Shown: in pieces, positions 8,666 through 16,589 of the stretch | Position numbering within the stretch: position 1 is the first letter of the stretch | How the letters are laid out: each line of letters starts with the position of its first letter | DNA from: Nocardioides sp. zg-DK7169 | GTDB taxonomy: Bacteria > Actinomycetota > Actinomycetes > Propionibacteriales > Nocardioidaceae | Assembly (NCBI RefSeq): GCF_013155365.1 | Contig: NZ_JABJRA010000003.1 | Span: 62,001 to 126,000, forward strand | Direction: 5' to 3' | DNA length: 64,000 nt | Notes under the pieces: model-generated | Databases searched by the model: none | What the model was told of the DNA's origin: nothing | What the model saw: the letters and a program-made list of their open reading frames with translations, nothing else | Made by a program: the position numbers and the translations under genes

Positions 8666-10048
8666 ATGGAGAAGCTGCTCGTCGTCGATGTCGTCGGGCT
8701 CACGCCCGCCCTGCTCCAGCACATGCCCCGCCTGCGCCGCCTCGCCGACACCGGGTCCTCCGCGGTGCTCGACCCGGTGCTGCCCGCCGTCACCTGCAGC
8801 ATGCAGTCGACCTTCCTCACCGGCCTGCCGCCGTCGGGGCACGGGATCGTCGGCAACGGCTGGTACTTCCGCGACCTCGGCGAGGTCTTCCTGTGGCGCC
8901 AGCACAACCGCCTCGTGCAGGGGGAGAAGGTCTGGGAGACCATCCGGCGCGTGCAGCCCGGCTACACCGTGGCCAACGTGTGCTGGTGGTACGCCATGGG
9001 TGCCTCGACCGACTGGACCGTGACGCCCCGCCCGATCTACTACGCCGACGGGAAGAAGGCGCCCGACTTCTACGCCCGGCCCCCGGCGCTGCACGACGAG
9101 CTCGTGGCGGAGCTCGGCGAGTTCCCGCTGTTCCAGTACTGGGGACCGACCGCGTCGATCCGGTCGACCGAGTGGATCGTCGGGGCGGCGCGGCGGCTGT
9201 TGCCGCGCGCGGACCTGACCCTGGCCTACCTCCCGCACCTCGACTACGACCTCCAGCGCTTCGGCCCCGACGCCCCCGAGGCCCCCCGCGCCGCGGCGGA
9301 CGTGGACGCCGCGCTCGCGCCGCTGCTCGACGACGCGGAGCGCGCCGGCGCTCGGGTGCTGGTGCTCTCGGAGTACGGCATCACCCGGGCCGACACCCCC
9401 GTCGACGTCAACCGGGCGCTGCGGACGGCCGGCCTGCTGGAGGTCTACACCCAGGACGGGATGGAGTACCTCGACCCGTGGGCGTCGCGGGCCTTCGCCG
9501 TCGCCGACCACCAGGTCGCGCACGTGTACGTCGCCGACCCGACCGACCTCCCGCGGGTGCGGGCGCTCTGCGCGGAGCTCCCCGGTGTGGCCGAGGTGCT
9601 GGACCGCGCCGGGCAGGGCGCGGTGGGGCTCGACCACGAGCGCGCGGGCGAGCTGGTGCTGGTGGCCGACCCCACGGCCTGGTTCACCTACTACTACTGG
9701 GACGACGACGACCGGGCGCCGGACTTCGCCCGCGGCGTGGAGATCCACCGCAAGCCGGGCTACGACCCGGCCGAGCTGTTCTTCGACCCCGCGGACCGGC
9801 TGGTGAAGGCCAGGGCGGCGCTGACCCTGGCCCGCAAGGCCGCGGGCCTGCGCTACGCGATGTCGGTGGTGCCGCTCGACCCGGCACCGGTGCGGGGCAC
9901 CCACGGGCGGCTGCCCGCACGCGACGAGGACGCCCCGATGGTGCTGTGCGACCGCCCCGGCGCCCTCACCGAGCGGCTGAGCGCCACCGACGTGCGCGAC
10001 CTGGTGCTGGACCTGGTCGGTGCCGACTCGGCGTCCCCGGTGCCGTGA
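8666..10048 (+). CDS. eboF: Alkaline phosphatase superfamily protein, EboF
   Basis: A 460-residue phosphodiesterase/nucleotide-pyrophosphatase-type member of the alkaline phosphatase fold. Asp8 in VVDVVGL and a Thr in PAVTCSMQSTFLTG (about 41-54) are the expected metal ligand and nucleophile. YLPHLDYDLQRFGPDA near residue 188, SEYGI near 235 and DHQVAHVYV near 281 supply the remaining metal ligands. No signal peptide is visible, so it appears cytoplasmic. It may cleave a phosphodiester or pyrophosphate in an intermediate. GGAGG lies upstream of the start, and its stop overlaps the start of the next gene. Confidence 0.8.
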   Translation: MEKLLVVDVVGLTPALLQHMPRLRRLADTGSSAVLDPVLPAVTCSMQSTFLTGLPPSGHGIVGNGWYFRDLGEVFLWRQHNRLVQGEKVWETIRRVQPGYTVANVCWWYAMGASTDWTVTPRPIYYADGKKAPDFYARPPALHDELVAELGEFPLFQYWGPTASIRSTEWIVGAARRLLPRADLTLAYLPHLDYDLQRFGPDAPEAPRAAADVDAALAPLLDDAERAGARVLVLSEYGITRADTPVDVNRALRTAGLLEVYTQDGMEYLDPWASRAFAVADHQVAHVYVADPTDLPRVRALCAELPGVAEVLDRAGQGAVGLDHERAGELVLVADPTAWFTYYYWDDDDRAPDFARGVEIHRKPGYDPAELFFDPADRLVKARAALTLARKAAGLRYAMSVVPLDPAPVRGTHGRLPARDEDAPMVLCDRPGALTERLSATDVRDLVLDLVGADSASPVP

Positions 10049-10962
10049 TGGACGTCGACACGCTGCTCGGGCTGGTGCGGGACCGGCTCCGGTCCCCGCC
10101 GTCCTGCGGGGTGCCCGAGGTCGACCGGGTCGTCGTCGACGCGCTGCGCCCGGGCAAGCTGCTGCGACCCGACCTCCTGGTCCGCAGCGCGGCGGCGGCC
10201 GACGGGGAGCGGGCCGCGGACCCCGACGCCGAGGAGCGCGCGGTCACCCTCGCGCTCGCGGTCGAGCTGCTGCACGTGGCCACGCTCGTCCACGACGACA
10301 TCATCGACGGCGCCGCGGTGCGCCGCGGCCGGCCCTCGGTCGTGGCGAGCGCCGGCGTCGGCACGGCGATCGTGGTGGGCGACCTGCTGCTCGCCCGGGG
10401 TGCGGCCGCGGCGGCGGGCGCGTCGGGGCCGGCCGCCGGCGTGTGGGCGCGCGCTCTCGAGCGGATGGCCCAGGGCCAGCTGCGCGAGGACGGCCTGGCC
10501 GCGGCGCCGTCGCTCGAGGCCTACGCGGAGTACGCCTCGCTCAAGACCGCCGAGCTCTTCCGTGCCAGCGCCGAGCTCGGCGCCCTGGCCGTCGGGGCGC
10601 CCGCCGGCGTCGTGGAGGCACACGGCCGGTTCGGGCTGCACTTCGGCCGGGCCTTCCAGCACCTCGACGACCTCCTCGACGCGGTCGGCAACCACGAGCA
10701 GATGGGCAAGCCGACCGGTTCCGACGCGGCGAACCACGTCCCGACCGCGGTCTCCCTGCTGGCCGGGGGCGGCTCCCCGTTGCAGGTGGCCGACCTCGTC
10801 GAGGCGGAGGTCGCCGCCGCCCGGTCGGCGCTCCCGCCGGGACGCGCGACCGTCCTGCTGGGGGACTGGGGCGAGGAGGCGCTGCGGCACGTCTGCGCGC
10901 CGGTCCTCGACCCCGACGGCCGGCTGCGTGCGGGCCGGCTGGCCGCCGCGCCCGACCCCTAG
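10048..10962 (+). CDS. Trans-polyprenyl diphosphate synthase
   Basis: A 304-residue isoprenyl diphosphate synthase with both Asp-rich motifs: LVHDDIIDGAAVRRGRPS (from about residue 80) and FQHLDDLLDAVG (about 203-214). The conserved KLLRP basic motif is near residue 38 and GQLREDGL lies in mid-chain. Such enzymes condense isopentenyl diphosphate onto an allylic primer to make C20-C50 chains. The residues before the first motif (ELLHVATL) suit long-chain products, but chain length cannot be fixed by eye. Tight coupling to eboF and the UbiA gene upstream suggest it makes the donor for the EboC-like enzyme rather than menaquinone. Confidence 0.85.
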   Translation: MDVDTLLGLVRDRLRSPPSCGVPEVDRVVVDALRPGKLLRPDLLVRSAAAADGERAADPDAEERAVTLALAVELLHVATLVHDDIIDGAAVRRGRPSVVASAGVGTAIVVGDLLLARGAAAAAGASGPAAGVWARALERMAQGQLREDGLAAAPSLEAYAEYASLKTAELFRASAELGALAVGAPAGVVEAHGRFGLHFGRAFQHLDDLLDAVGNHEQMGKPTGSDAANHVPTAVSLLAGGGSPLQVADLVEAEVAAARSALPPGRATVLLGDWGEEALRHVCAPVLDPDGRLRAGRLAAAPDP

Positions 10963-11009
10963 CCACGCCGCCACCAGCTCACCCGACCACCGACCGCGAA
11001 GGACCGCCC

Positions 11010-11591
11010 ATGCCGCAGCCCCAGCCCCCGCACCCCGCCCCGGCGCGACCCGCCCAGCGAGGCGCCACCGGCGCGCTCGGGTGCCTGCTGCTGCTCGTGG
11101 CCTGGCTGGCGTGGCTGCCGGTGCCGCCCGCCGCCGCGCACGCCTCGCTGGTCTCCTCCGACCCGGCCGAGGCAGGCCTGCTGGAGACCCTGCCGTCGCG
11201 CGCGGTCCTCACCTTCGACAGCGCGATCACCGAGGTCCACGCGCTCGCGGTGACCGGGCCCGACGGCGACGTGGTCAACGGCGCCGCGACGTACGACGGG
11301 GCGGAGGTGCGGCAGAACCTGTGGGCGGGTCCGGACGGTGACTACGTGATGAGCTACGACGTGGTCGCGGCCGACGGCCACGAGATCAGCGGCGAGGTGC
11401 GCTTCGAGGTGGGCCCGCTCCCGGTGCCCGCAGGCGGCGCGGGCGCGGCGTCCGGGGCGGCCGCCACCGAGGAGAGCCGGACCTGGGAGCGTCCCGGATT
11501 CCTGCTCGTGCCCGCCGGGCTGACGCTGGCGGCGGTGGCGTCCGTGGCGGTGCTCGCGCGTCGGCGGCGCTCGGCCGGGACCCGCGGCTGA
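11010..11591 (+). CDS. copC: CopC-like copper-resistance domain protein, membrane anchored
   Basis: A 193-residue exported protein. A long hydrophobic signal (GCLLLLVAWLAWLPVPP, residues 24-40) ends in AAA before HASLVSSDPAEAG, so a mature N-terminal His would be exposed as in copper-binding CopC. The beta-sandwich continues to ADGHEISGEVRFEVG near residue 118. An Ala/Gly linker leads to a C-terminal membrane helix (about 160-180) and RRRR stop-transfer. GAAGGA lies upstream of the start. It follows the prenyl synthase by 47 nt and could be read through from the ebo-like operon, though its link to that pathway is only positional. Confidence 0.8.
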   Translation: MPQPQPPHPAPARPAQRGATGALGCLLLLVAWLAWLPVPPAAAHASLVSSDPAEAGLLETLPSRAVLTFDSAITEVHALAVTGPDGDVVNGAATYDGAEVRQNLWAGPDGDYVMSYDVVAADGHEISGEVRFEVGPLPVPAGGAGAASGAAATEESRTWERPGFLLVPAGLTLAAVASVAVLARRRRSAGTRG

Positions 11592-11652
11592 CGGGCCGGG
11601 CCGGAGCGGGCGGAGGCTGGTCCAGGCCGGACGGGCGCGGGGAAGCAGGCCC

Positions 11653-11693
11653 TTGCGTCGGACAAGAACACGTTCTAGCTTGGACACGTGTCC
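11653..11693 (+). promoter_or_regulatory. Promoter of the CYP51 operon with KstR-like box and TetR palindrome
   Basis: TTGCGT (11653-11658), 17 nt, then TAGCTT (11676-11681) form a promoter; 6 nt later is the GTG start at 11688, so the transcript looks leaderless. AAGAACACGTTCTA (11664-11677) fits the KstR operator TnnAACnnGTTnnA with one mismatch and overlaps the -10. The perfect palindrome GGACACGTGTCC (11682-11693) covers the start codon and could be the site of the TetR protein encoded next. Confidence 0.65.
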
Positions 11694-12287
11694 AGTCAGG
11701 TGTCCAACATCACCCGGCGCGGGGTGAACCCGCGGCAGTCCGAGACCGTCGAGCGGCTCCTCGCGGCCGGCGCCGAGGAGCTGCGCGCCGTCGGCGCCGA
11801 CGCGCTCACCATCCGCACCGTCGCCGCCCGCGCGGGGGTCTCGCCGGCCACGGCGTACACCTACCTGGCCTCCAAGCACCACCTGTTCGCCGAGCTGTTC
11901 TGGCGCTACCTCGCCGAGGACCCCGTGGACGCTGCGGTGGCCGGGGAGCCCGACGTCGTCGCGCGGCTCCGCGCGGTCACCCGGCGGCTCTCCGAGCGGC
12001 TGGCGGCCGCCCCCGAGCTGGCTGCCGCCGTCACACCGGCGCTGCTCGGCACCGACACCGACGTGGACCGGCTGCGGCTGCGCATCGGCGGCGAGCTCGT
12101 GCGTCGCTTCCGTGCCGCCCTGGCGCCGGCGGACGACGTACCGGTCGACGAGGCGGTGCTCGAGACCCTCACCCTGTCGTTCTCCGGAGCGCTCCTCCAG
12201 GCCGGGATGGGACTGATGACCTACGCCGAGCTGGCCGACCGCCTCGACGCGGTCGTCGCCGTGATCATGAAGGGGCACACCGGATGA
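11688..12287 (+). CDS. TetR-family regulator of the CYP51 operon
   Basis: A 199-residue TetR-type repressor: the N-terminal helix-turn-helix reads LTIRTVAARAGVSPATAYTYLASKHHLFAEL (two segments, about residues 42-72), followed by a ligand-binding helical domain. The GTG at 11688 is chosen because it sits 6 nt after a -10 box; GTG at 11700 is an alternative. The start codon lies in a 12-bp palindrome, which suggests autoregulation. Its last bases overlap the P450 gene (ATGA), so it is the first gene of the operon it may control. M. tuberculosis has a TetR-like gene (Rv0767c) at the equivalent position. The ligand is unknown. Confidence 0.8.
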   Translation: MSSQVSNITRRGVNPRQSETVERLLAAGAEELRAVGADALTIRTVAARAGVSPATAYTYLASKHHLFAELFWRYLAEDPVDAAVAGEPDVVARLRAVTRRLSERLAAAPELAAAVTPALLGTDTDVDRLRLRIGGELVRRFRAALAPADDVPVDEAVLETLTLSFSGALLQAGMGLMTYAELADRLDAVVAVIMKGHTG

Positions 12288-13537
12288 GCACCCTCACCGA
12301 GGACGCCGCGACGGTCTCCGGGCCGATCGTCTTCGACCCCTACGACTACGCCTTCCAGGCCGACCCCTACCCGGTCTACCGGCGGTGTCGCGACGAGGAC
12401 CCGCTGCACCACAACCCCGACCTCGACCTGTGGGTGCTGACCCGGCACGCCGACGTCCAGCACGCGGTGCGCACCGAGGGGGTCTACTCCAACGCGATGG
12501 GCGTCTCCATCGACAGGTCGGCGTGGGGCCCCGACGCGCATCGGGTGATGTCGTTCCTCGGCATGGACCCGCCGCGCCAGACCCGGCTGCGCTCGCTGGT
12601 CTCCAAGGGGTTCAGCCCGCGCCGGGTCACCGAGCTCACCCCGCAGATCGAGCGGCTCACCGCGCTCCACCTCGGCCGGTGCCTGGAGCGGGCCCGCGCC
12701 GGCGAGGGCATCGACTGGATCCACGACTTCGCCGGCCGCCTCCCGATGGACGTCATCTCCGAGATGATGGGGGTGCCGGAGGCCGACCGCGCCGAGCTGC
12801 GCCGCCTCGCCGACCTCGTCGTGCACCGCGAGCCCGGCACCTACGACGTGCCCCAGGAGGGCATGGAGGCGAGCCTGCACCTGGTCGCCTACTACGCCGA
12901 GATGGTCGAGCAGCGCCGCCGCCGACCGACCGACGACCTCACCAGCGCGCTGATCGCCGCACGGGTCGACGGCGACCGGCTGAACGACGAGGAGATCATC
13001 GCGTTCCTCTTCCTGATGGTCGTCGCGGGCAACGAGACCACCACCAAGCTGCTCGGCCACGCGCTCTTCCACCTCACCCGGCACCCCGAGCAGGAGGCGG
13101 CGGTCTTCACCGACGCCGCCCGCGGCGAGGAGCTGATCTCGCCGTGGATCGAGGAGACGCTGCGCTACGACACCTCGAGCCAGATGGTCGCGCGCCACCT
13201 GCTCGCCGACGTCACGCTGCACGGGCGCACCGCCCCCGCCGGCGCCAAGCTGCTGCTGGTGCTCGGCTCGGCCAACCGCGACGACCGGGTGTTCGCCGAC
13301 CCGGACCGCTTCGACCTGTTCCGCGACAAGGCCGAGGTCGCCCAGCTGCTGAGCTTCGGCGGCGGACGGCACTTCTGCCTCGGCGCCAACCTCGCCCGGC
13401 TGGAGGCCCAGATCGCGCTGCGCGAGCTGGTGCGCGCCGTACGCCGCGTCGAGGTCGACCACGAGGCCAGCCGCAGGGTCCACTCGGTCAACGTCCGCGG
13501 CTTCGCCTCGGTCCCGGTGCGGCTGGAGCCCCGATGA
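12284..13537 (+). CDS. Cytochrome P450 (CYP123-like by position)
   Basis: A 417-residue soluble bacterial P450. The I-helix oxygen motif AGNETTTK is at about 249-256, the ExxR pair is in EETLRY near 289, and the haem loop FGGGRHFCLGANLARLEAQ starts near 358 with the thiolate Cys near 365. It hydroxylates an unknown substrate using electrons from a ferredoxin, probably the 3Fe-4S protein encoded downstream. It lies between the TetR and an SDR, the position of cyp123 (Rv0766c) beside cyp51 in M. tuberculosis. It overlaps neighbours on both sides by four bases. Confidence 0.85.
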   Translation: MSTLTEDAATVSGPIVFDPYDYAFQADPYPVYRRCRDEDPLHHNPDLDLWVLTRHADVQHAVRTEGVYSNAMGVSIDRSAWGPDAHRVMSFLGMDPPRQTRLRSLVSKGFSPRRVTELTPQIERLTALHLGRCLERARAGEGIDWIHDFAGRLPMDVISEMMGVPEADRAELRRLADLVVHREPGTYDVPQEGMEASLHLVAYYAEMVEQRRRRPTDDLTSALIAARVDGDRLNDEEIIAFLFLMVVAGNETTTKLLGHALFHLTRHPEQEAAVFTDAARGEELISPWIEETLRYDTSSQMVARHLLADVTLHGRTAPAGAKLLLVLGSANRDDRVFADPDRFDLFRDKAEVAQLLSFGGGRHFCLGANLARLEAQIALRELVRAVRRVEVDHEASRRVHSVNVRGFASVPVRLEPR

Positions 13538-14340
13538 GCGGGCGAGAGAGGTACCACCGCCCGGCGCGACGGCCCGTGGTCGTCACCGGCGCGTCCTCCG
13601 GCATCGGTGCCGCGACCGCCCTGACGCTGGCCGCGGCCGGCCACCCGGTCGCGCTCGGCGCGCGGCGCAGCGAGCGCTGCGAGGACCTCGCGGAGCAGAT
13701 CCGCGCCGGCGGCGGCGAGGCGTTCGTGCACCCCCTCGACGTCACCGACGACGACTCGGTCGAGGCGTTCGCGAAGGCCACGACGGCCGCGCTCGGCGAC
13801 GTCGAGGTGCTCATCAGCAACGCCGGGTCGCTGGCACCCGGCACCATCCACGAGGTCAGCTCCGAGCGGATCGCCGGCGAGCTGGACGTCAACGTCGTCG
13901 GCGCGCACCGGATGATCCGCGCCTTCGTGCCCGGCATGGTCGAGCGCCGCCGCGGCGACGTCGTGGTCGTCTCCAGCGACGTCGCGGTCCGGCCCCGCCC
14001 GCACATGGCCGCCTACGCCGCCGGCAAGTGGGGCCTGGAGGGCCTTGCCCACGCCATGCAGATGGAGCTGGAGGGCACCGGCGTCCGCACCTCGATCGTG
14101 CGCCCCGGCCCGACCTGGAGCGAGATGGGCACCGACTGGGACCCCGACGAGGGCGCCAAGGTGCTCAACGCGTGGACCGCGTTCGGGCTGGCCCGCCACT
14201 CCCACTTCCTCAAGCCGGTCGCCATCGCCGAGGCCATCACCACCGTCGTCGCCGCGCCCCGCGGCGTCCACATCAACCTGGTCGAGGTGTCGCCCGAGGC
14301 GCCGCTGAGCGACCCGCCGTCCACGGGGGAGGCCCGATGA
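13534..14340 (+). CDS. Short-chain dehydrogenase/reductase (Rv0765c-like)
   Basis: A 268-residue SDR: VVVTGASSGIGAATAL cofactor loop (about 15-30), ISNAGS in place of the classic NNAG, VVVSSDVA with the catalytic Ser, and YAAGK with Tyr and Lys near residue 159. An NAD(P)-dependent alcohol or ketone oxidoreductase is expected. It is translationally coupled (ATGA) to the P450 before and CYP51 after. The same SDR-CYP51 pairing is found in mycobacteria, so it may process the product of one of the two P450s. The substrate is not known. Confidence 0.85.
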   Translation: MSGRERYHRPARRPVVVTGASSGIGAATALTLAAAGHPVALGARRSERCEDLAEQIRAGGGEAFVHPLDVTDDDSVEAFAKATTAALGDVEVLISNAGSLAPGTIHEVSSERIAGELDVNVVGAHRMIRAFVPGMVERRRGDVVVVSSDVAVRPRPHMAAYAAGKWGLEGLAHAMQMELEGTGVRTSIVRPGPTWSEMGTDWDPDEGAKVLNAWTAFGLARHSHFLKPVAIAEAITTVVAAPRGVHINLVEVSPEAPLSDPPSTGEAR

Positions 14341-15716
14341 GCACGACCACCACGCCCGGGATCGAGGGCGTCCCGGAGGTGTCCCGCGTCCTGCCCGACG
14401 AGACCGGGGCCCCCGACTGGGGACACCTCGCCGAGCTCCGCGTCGACCCGATCGGGCTGCTCCAGCGGGTCCGCGACGAGTGCGGCGACATCGGCCGGTT
14501 CCGACTGGCCGACCGCGACGTGGTCCTGGTCAGCGGGGCGGAGGCCAACGAGCAGTTCTTCCGGGCCCCCGACCAGACCCTCGACCAGGCCGCGGCGTAC
14601 CCCTTCATGACCCCGATCTTCGGCAAGGGCGTCGTCTTCGACGCCTCCCCGGAGGAGCGCCAGCAGATGCTGAAGAACCAGGCGCTGCGCGGGGACATGA
14701 TGCGCGGGCACGCCGCCACCATCGAGGCCGAGATCACCCGGATGGTCGCCGAGTGGGGCGACGAGGGCGAGATCGACCTGCTGGACTGGTTCGCCGAGCT
14801 GACCATCTACACCACCTCGGCCTGCCTGATCGGCACGCCGTTCCGCGAGGAGCTCGACGCCCGCTTCGCCCACCACTACCACGACCTCGAGCGCGGTACC
14901 GACGCGCTGGCCTACGTCGACCCGTACGCCGACATCGAGTCCTTCCGGGTCCGCGACGCCGCCCGCGAGCAGCTGGTCGCGCTGGTGCAGGGCATCATCG
15001 ACAAGCGCGTCGAGCGCGGCACCGTGCCTCGGGAGGAACGCGACCTCCTCGACGTGCTGATCGCGGTCGGGATGGACGCCGACTACATCACCGGGATCTT
15101 CATCTCGATGATGTTCGCCGGGCACCACACCAGCTCCGGCACCGCCGCCTGGGCGCTGATCGAGCTGCTGCGCCACCCCGAGGTGATGGCCGGCGTCGTC
15201 GCCGAGCTCGACGAGCTGTACGCCGACGGCTCCGAGGTCTCCTTCCAGGCGCTCCGCTCGATCCCGCGCCTGGAGGCGGCGCTGAAGGAGACGCTGCGGC
15301 TGCACCCACCGCTGATCATCCTGATGCGCGTGGTCCGCGAGGAGATCGAGCTCGCCGGGCACACCATCCCGGCCGGGGCCACCGTCGCGGCCTCACCGAA
15401 GGTGTCCAACCGGATCGGCACCGACTTCCCCGACCCCGAGCGCTTCGACCCCGAGCGCTACCTGGACCCGCGCCAGGAGGACCTGGTCAACCGCTGGACC
15501 TGGATCCCGTTCGGCGCCGGCAAGCACCGCTGCGTGGGCTCGGCCTTCGCGATGATGCAGCTGAAGGCGATCTTCTCGGTGGTCCTGCGCGACTACGAGT
15601 TCGAGATGGCGCAGCCGAGCGAGGACTACCGCGACGACGTCTCCAAGATGGTGATCCAGCTCGAGCAGCCGTGCCGGGTGCGCTACCGGCGCCGTGAGCG
15701 CGGGCGCGCCCGGTGA
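14337..15716 (+). CDS. cyp51: CYP51, sterol 14alpha-demethylase
   Basis: A 459-residue P450 closely matching M. tuberculosis CYP51 by eye. The I helix reads SMMFAGHHTSSGTAAW (about 256-271), the HHTSSG pattern diagnostic of CYP51. KETLRLHPPLIILMRV follows near residue 317, and the haem loop WIPFGAGKHRCVGSAFAMMQ starts near 389 with Cys near 399. CYP51 removes the 14alpha-methyl group of lanosterol-type sterols in three oxidations. No sterol-synthesis genes are seen here, so it may act on imported sterols, which would suit the catabolic genes further right. The stop codon lies inside an 11-bp tandem repeat shared with the ferredoxin start. Confidence 0.93.
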   Translation: MSTTTTPGIEGVPEVSRVLPDETGAPDWGHLAELRVDPIGLLQRVRDECGDIGRFRLADRDVVLVSGAEANEQFFRAPDQTLDQAAAYPFMTPIFGKGVVFDASPEERQQMLKNQALRGDMMRGHAATIEAEITRMVAEWGDEGEIDLLDWFAELTIYTTSACLIGTPFREELDARFAHHYHDLERGTDALAYVDPYADIESFRVRDAAREQLVALVQGIIDKRVERGTVPREERDLLDVLIAVGMDADYITGIFISMMFAGHHTSSGTAAWALIELLRHPEVMAGVVAELDELYADGSEVSFQALRSIPRLEAALKETLRLHPPLIILMRVVREEIELAGHTIPAGATVAASPKVSNRIGTDFPDPERFDPERYLDPRQEDLVNRWTWIPFGAGKHRCVGSAFAMMQLKAIFSVVLRDYEFEMAQPSEDYRDDVSKMVIQLEQPCRVRYRRRERGRAR

Positions 15717-15754
15717 GTGTGCGGTGAGTGTGCGGTGAGTGTCCGGTGAGGGTC
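15711..15754 (+). repeat. Four tandem 11-bp units across the cyp51-ferredoxin junction
   Basis: Units begin at 15711, 15722, 15733 and 15744: CGGTGAGTGTG twice, CGGTGAGTGTC, CGGTGAGGGTC. The first holds the cyp51 TGA, and each unit offers a GTG start. Because 11 is not a multiple of three, a change in copy number would alter the frame of the upstream GTG codons; the fourth GTG (15746) is the likely true ferredoxin start. Confidence 0.9.
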
Positions 15755-15952
15755 CGCGCCGACCTGGACCTGTGCCAGGCCCACCGGATGTGCCAGGGCG
15801 AGGCGCCGGCGGTCTTCGGCTTCGACGAGGCCGCCGACCTGGTCACGGTGCTCCAGGAGCATCCCGCGGAGTCCGAGCGCCCGCAGGTCGCGGCCGCCGT
15901 CAGGTACTGCCCAGCGATGGCGCTGGCGCTGGAGGAGGAGAACGATGAGTGA
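15746..15952 (+). CDS. 3Fe-4S ferredoxin, CYP51 redox partner (Rv0763c-like)
   Basis: A 68-residue acidic ferredoxin. Cluster ligands are in LDLCQAHRMCQGEAP (C-x5-C) and the C-terminal VRYCPAMAL, the three-cysteine pattern of P450-associated 3Fe-4S ferredoxins. M. tuberculosis keeps the same kind of ferredoxin directly after cyp51 (Rv0763c), known to donate electrons to CYP51. The GTG at 15746 gives the family's usual N-terminus (VRVRADLDLC); GTG at 15728 would add six residues. Its end overlaps the next gene by 8 nt. Confidence 0.88.
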   Translation: MRVRADLDLCQAHRMCQGEAPAVFGFDEAADLVTVLQEHPAESERPQVAAAVRYCPAMALALEEENDE

Positions 15953-16589
15953 GCTGACCCGTGCCGAGATCGAGGAGTTCTGGGAGTCCTGGCTGGAGGT
16001 GAACCGGGAGGCCGAGCGGACCGCCGACTGGCGGGTGCTGGCCGACTCGTTCGCCCTGGACGCGAGCTACGGCTGGATGTACTCCGTCGACGAGCACTTC
16101 ATGGCCGTCGGGCGCGAGCAGATCCGCGACTGGGCGATCGGCATCGAGATGGACGGCTTCGACGGCTGGCGCTACGACTACCAGTGCGCGGTGATGGACG
16201 AGCGCAAGGGGATGATCGTCGGCTTCTGGAAGCAGCGCTCCGGCATCGTCGACGACCGTACCGGCGAGGAGTTCGAGATCCGCGGCCTCGGCGGCAGCTG
16301 GTTCGGCGTCGAGCGCCAGCAGGGCGGCCCCGACGACGGGCTGGTCAAGATCGCCTGGCAGCGCGACTGGTTCGACATGCCCTCGACCGCGCACACCTTC
16401 ATCGAGATCCTCAAGTCGGGCAAGGCGCCGGAGACGCTGACCGAGCGGATGAAGGTCACCGGCCTGGAGGTGCCCGGGCACTACCGCCACGCCGACCTGC
16501 CCTCCACCGTCTGGCCGCCGCCGGTCGAGGCGGGGCGCTACCTCGCCGAGAAGTCGGCACAGCCGCCGGCCGCGGGGCCGTCCGCGTGA
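15945..16589 (+). CDS. SnoaL/NTF2-like protein of the CYP51 operon
   Basis: A 214-residue protein whose first 150 residues fit a cone-shaped SnoaL/NTF2 fold: an opening helix EEFWESWLEVNREAERTADW, then DASYGWMYSV and alternating aromatic strands such as DGWRYDYQCAVMDERKGMIVGFW. Such domains often bind or isomerise polycyclic ligands, including steroids. The C-terminal 60 residues (PSTVWPPPVEAG) are extra and probably loop-rich. It probably corresponds to the conserved unknown Rv0762c in mycobacteria. Its stop overlaps the aldehyde dehydrogenase start. Catalytic residues cannot be named. Confidence 0.7.
   Translation: MSELTRAEIEEFWESWLEVNREAERTADWRVLADSFALDASYGWMYSVDEHFMAVGREQIRDWAIGIEMDGFDGWRYDYQCAVMDERKGMIVGFWKQRSGIVDDRTGEEFEIRGLGGSWFGVERQQGGPDDGLVKIAWQRDWFDMPSTAHTFIEILKSGKAPETLTERMKVTGLEVPGHYRHADLPSTVWPPPVEAGRYLAEKSAQPPAAGPSA

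Noticed and set aside
11010-11591. Copper resistance operon
   Set aside because: Only a CopC-like gene is seen; no CopD, CopA or copper regulator is adjacent, so no operon is claimed.
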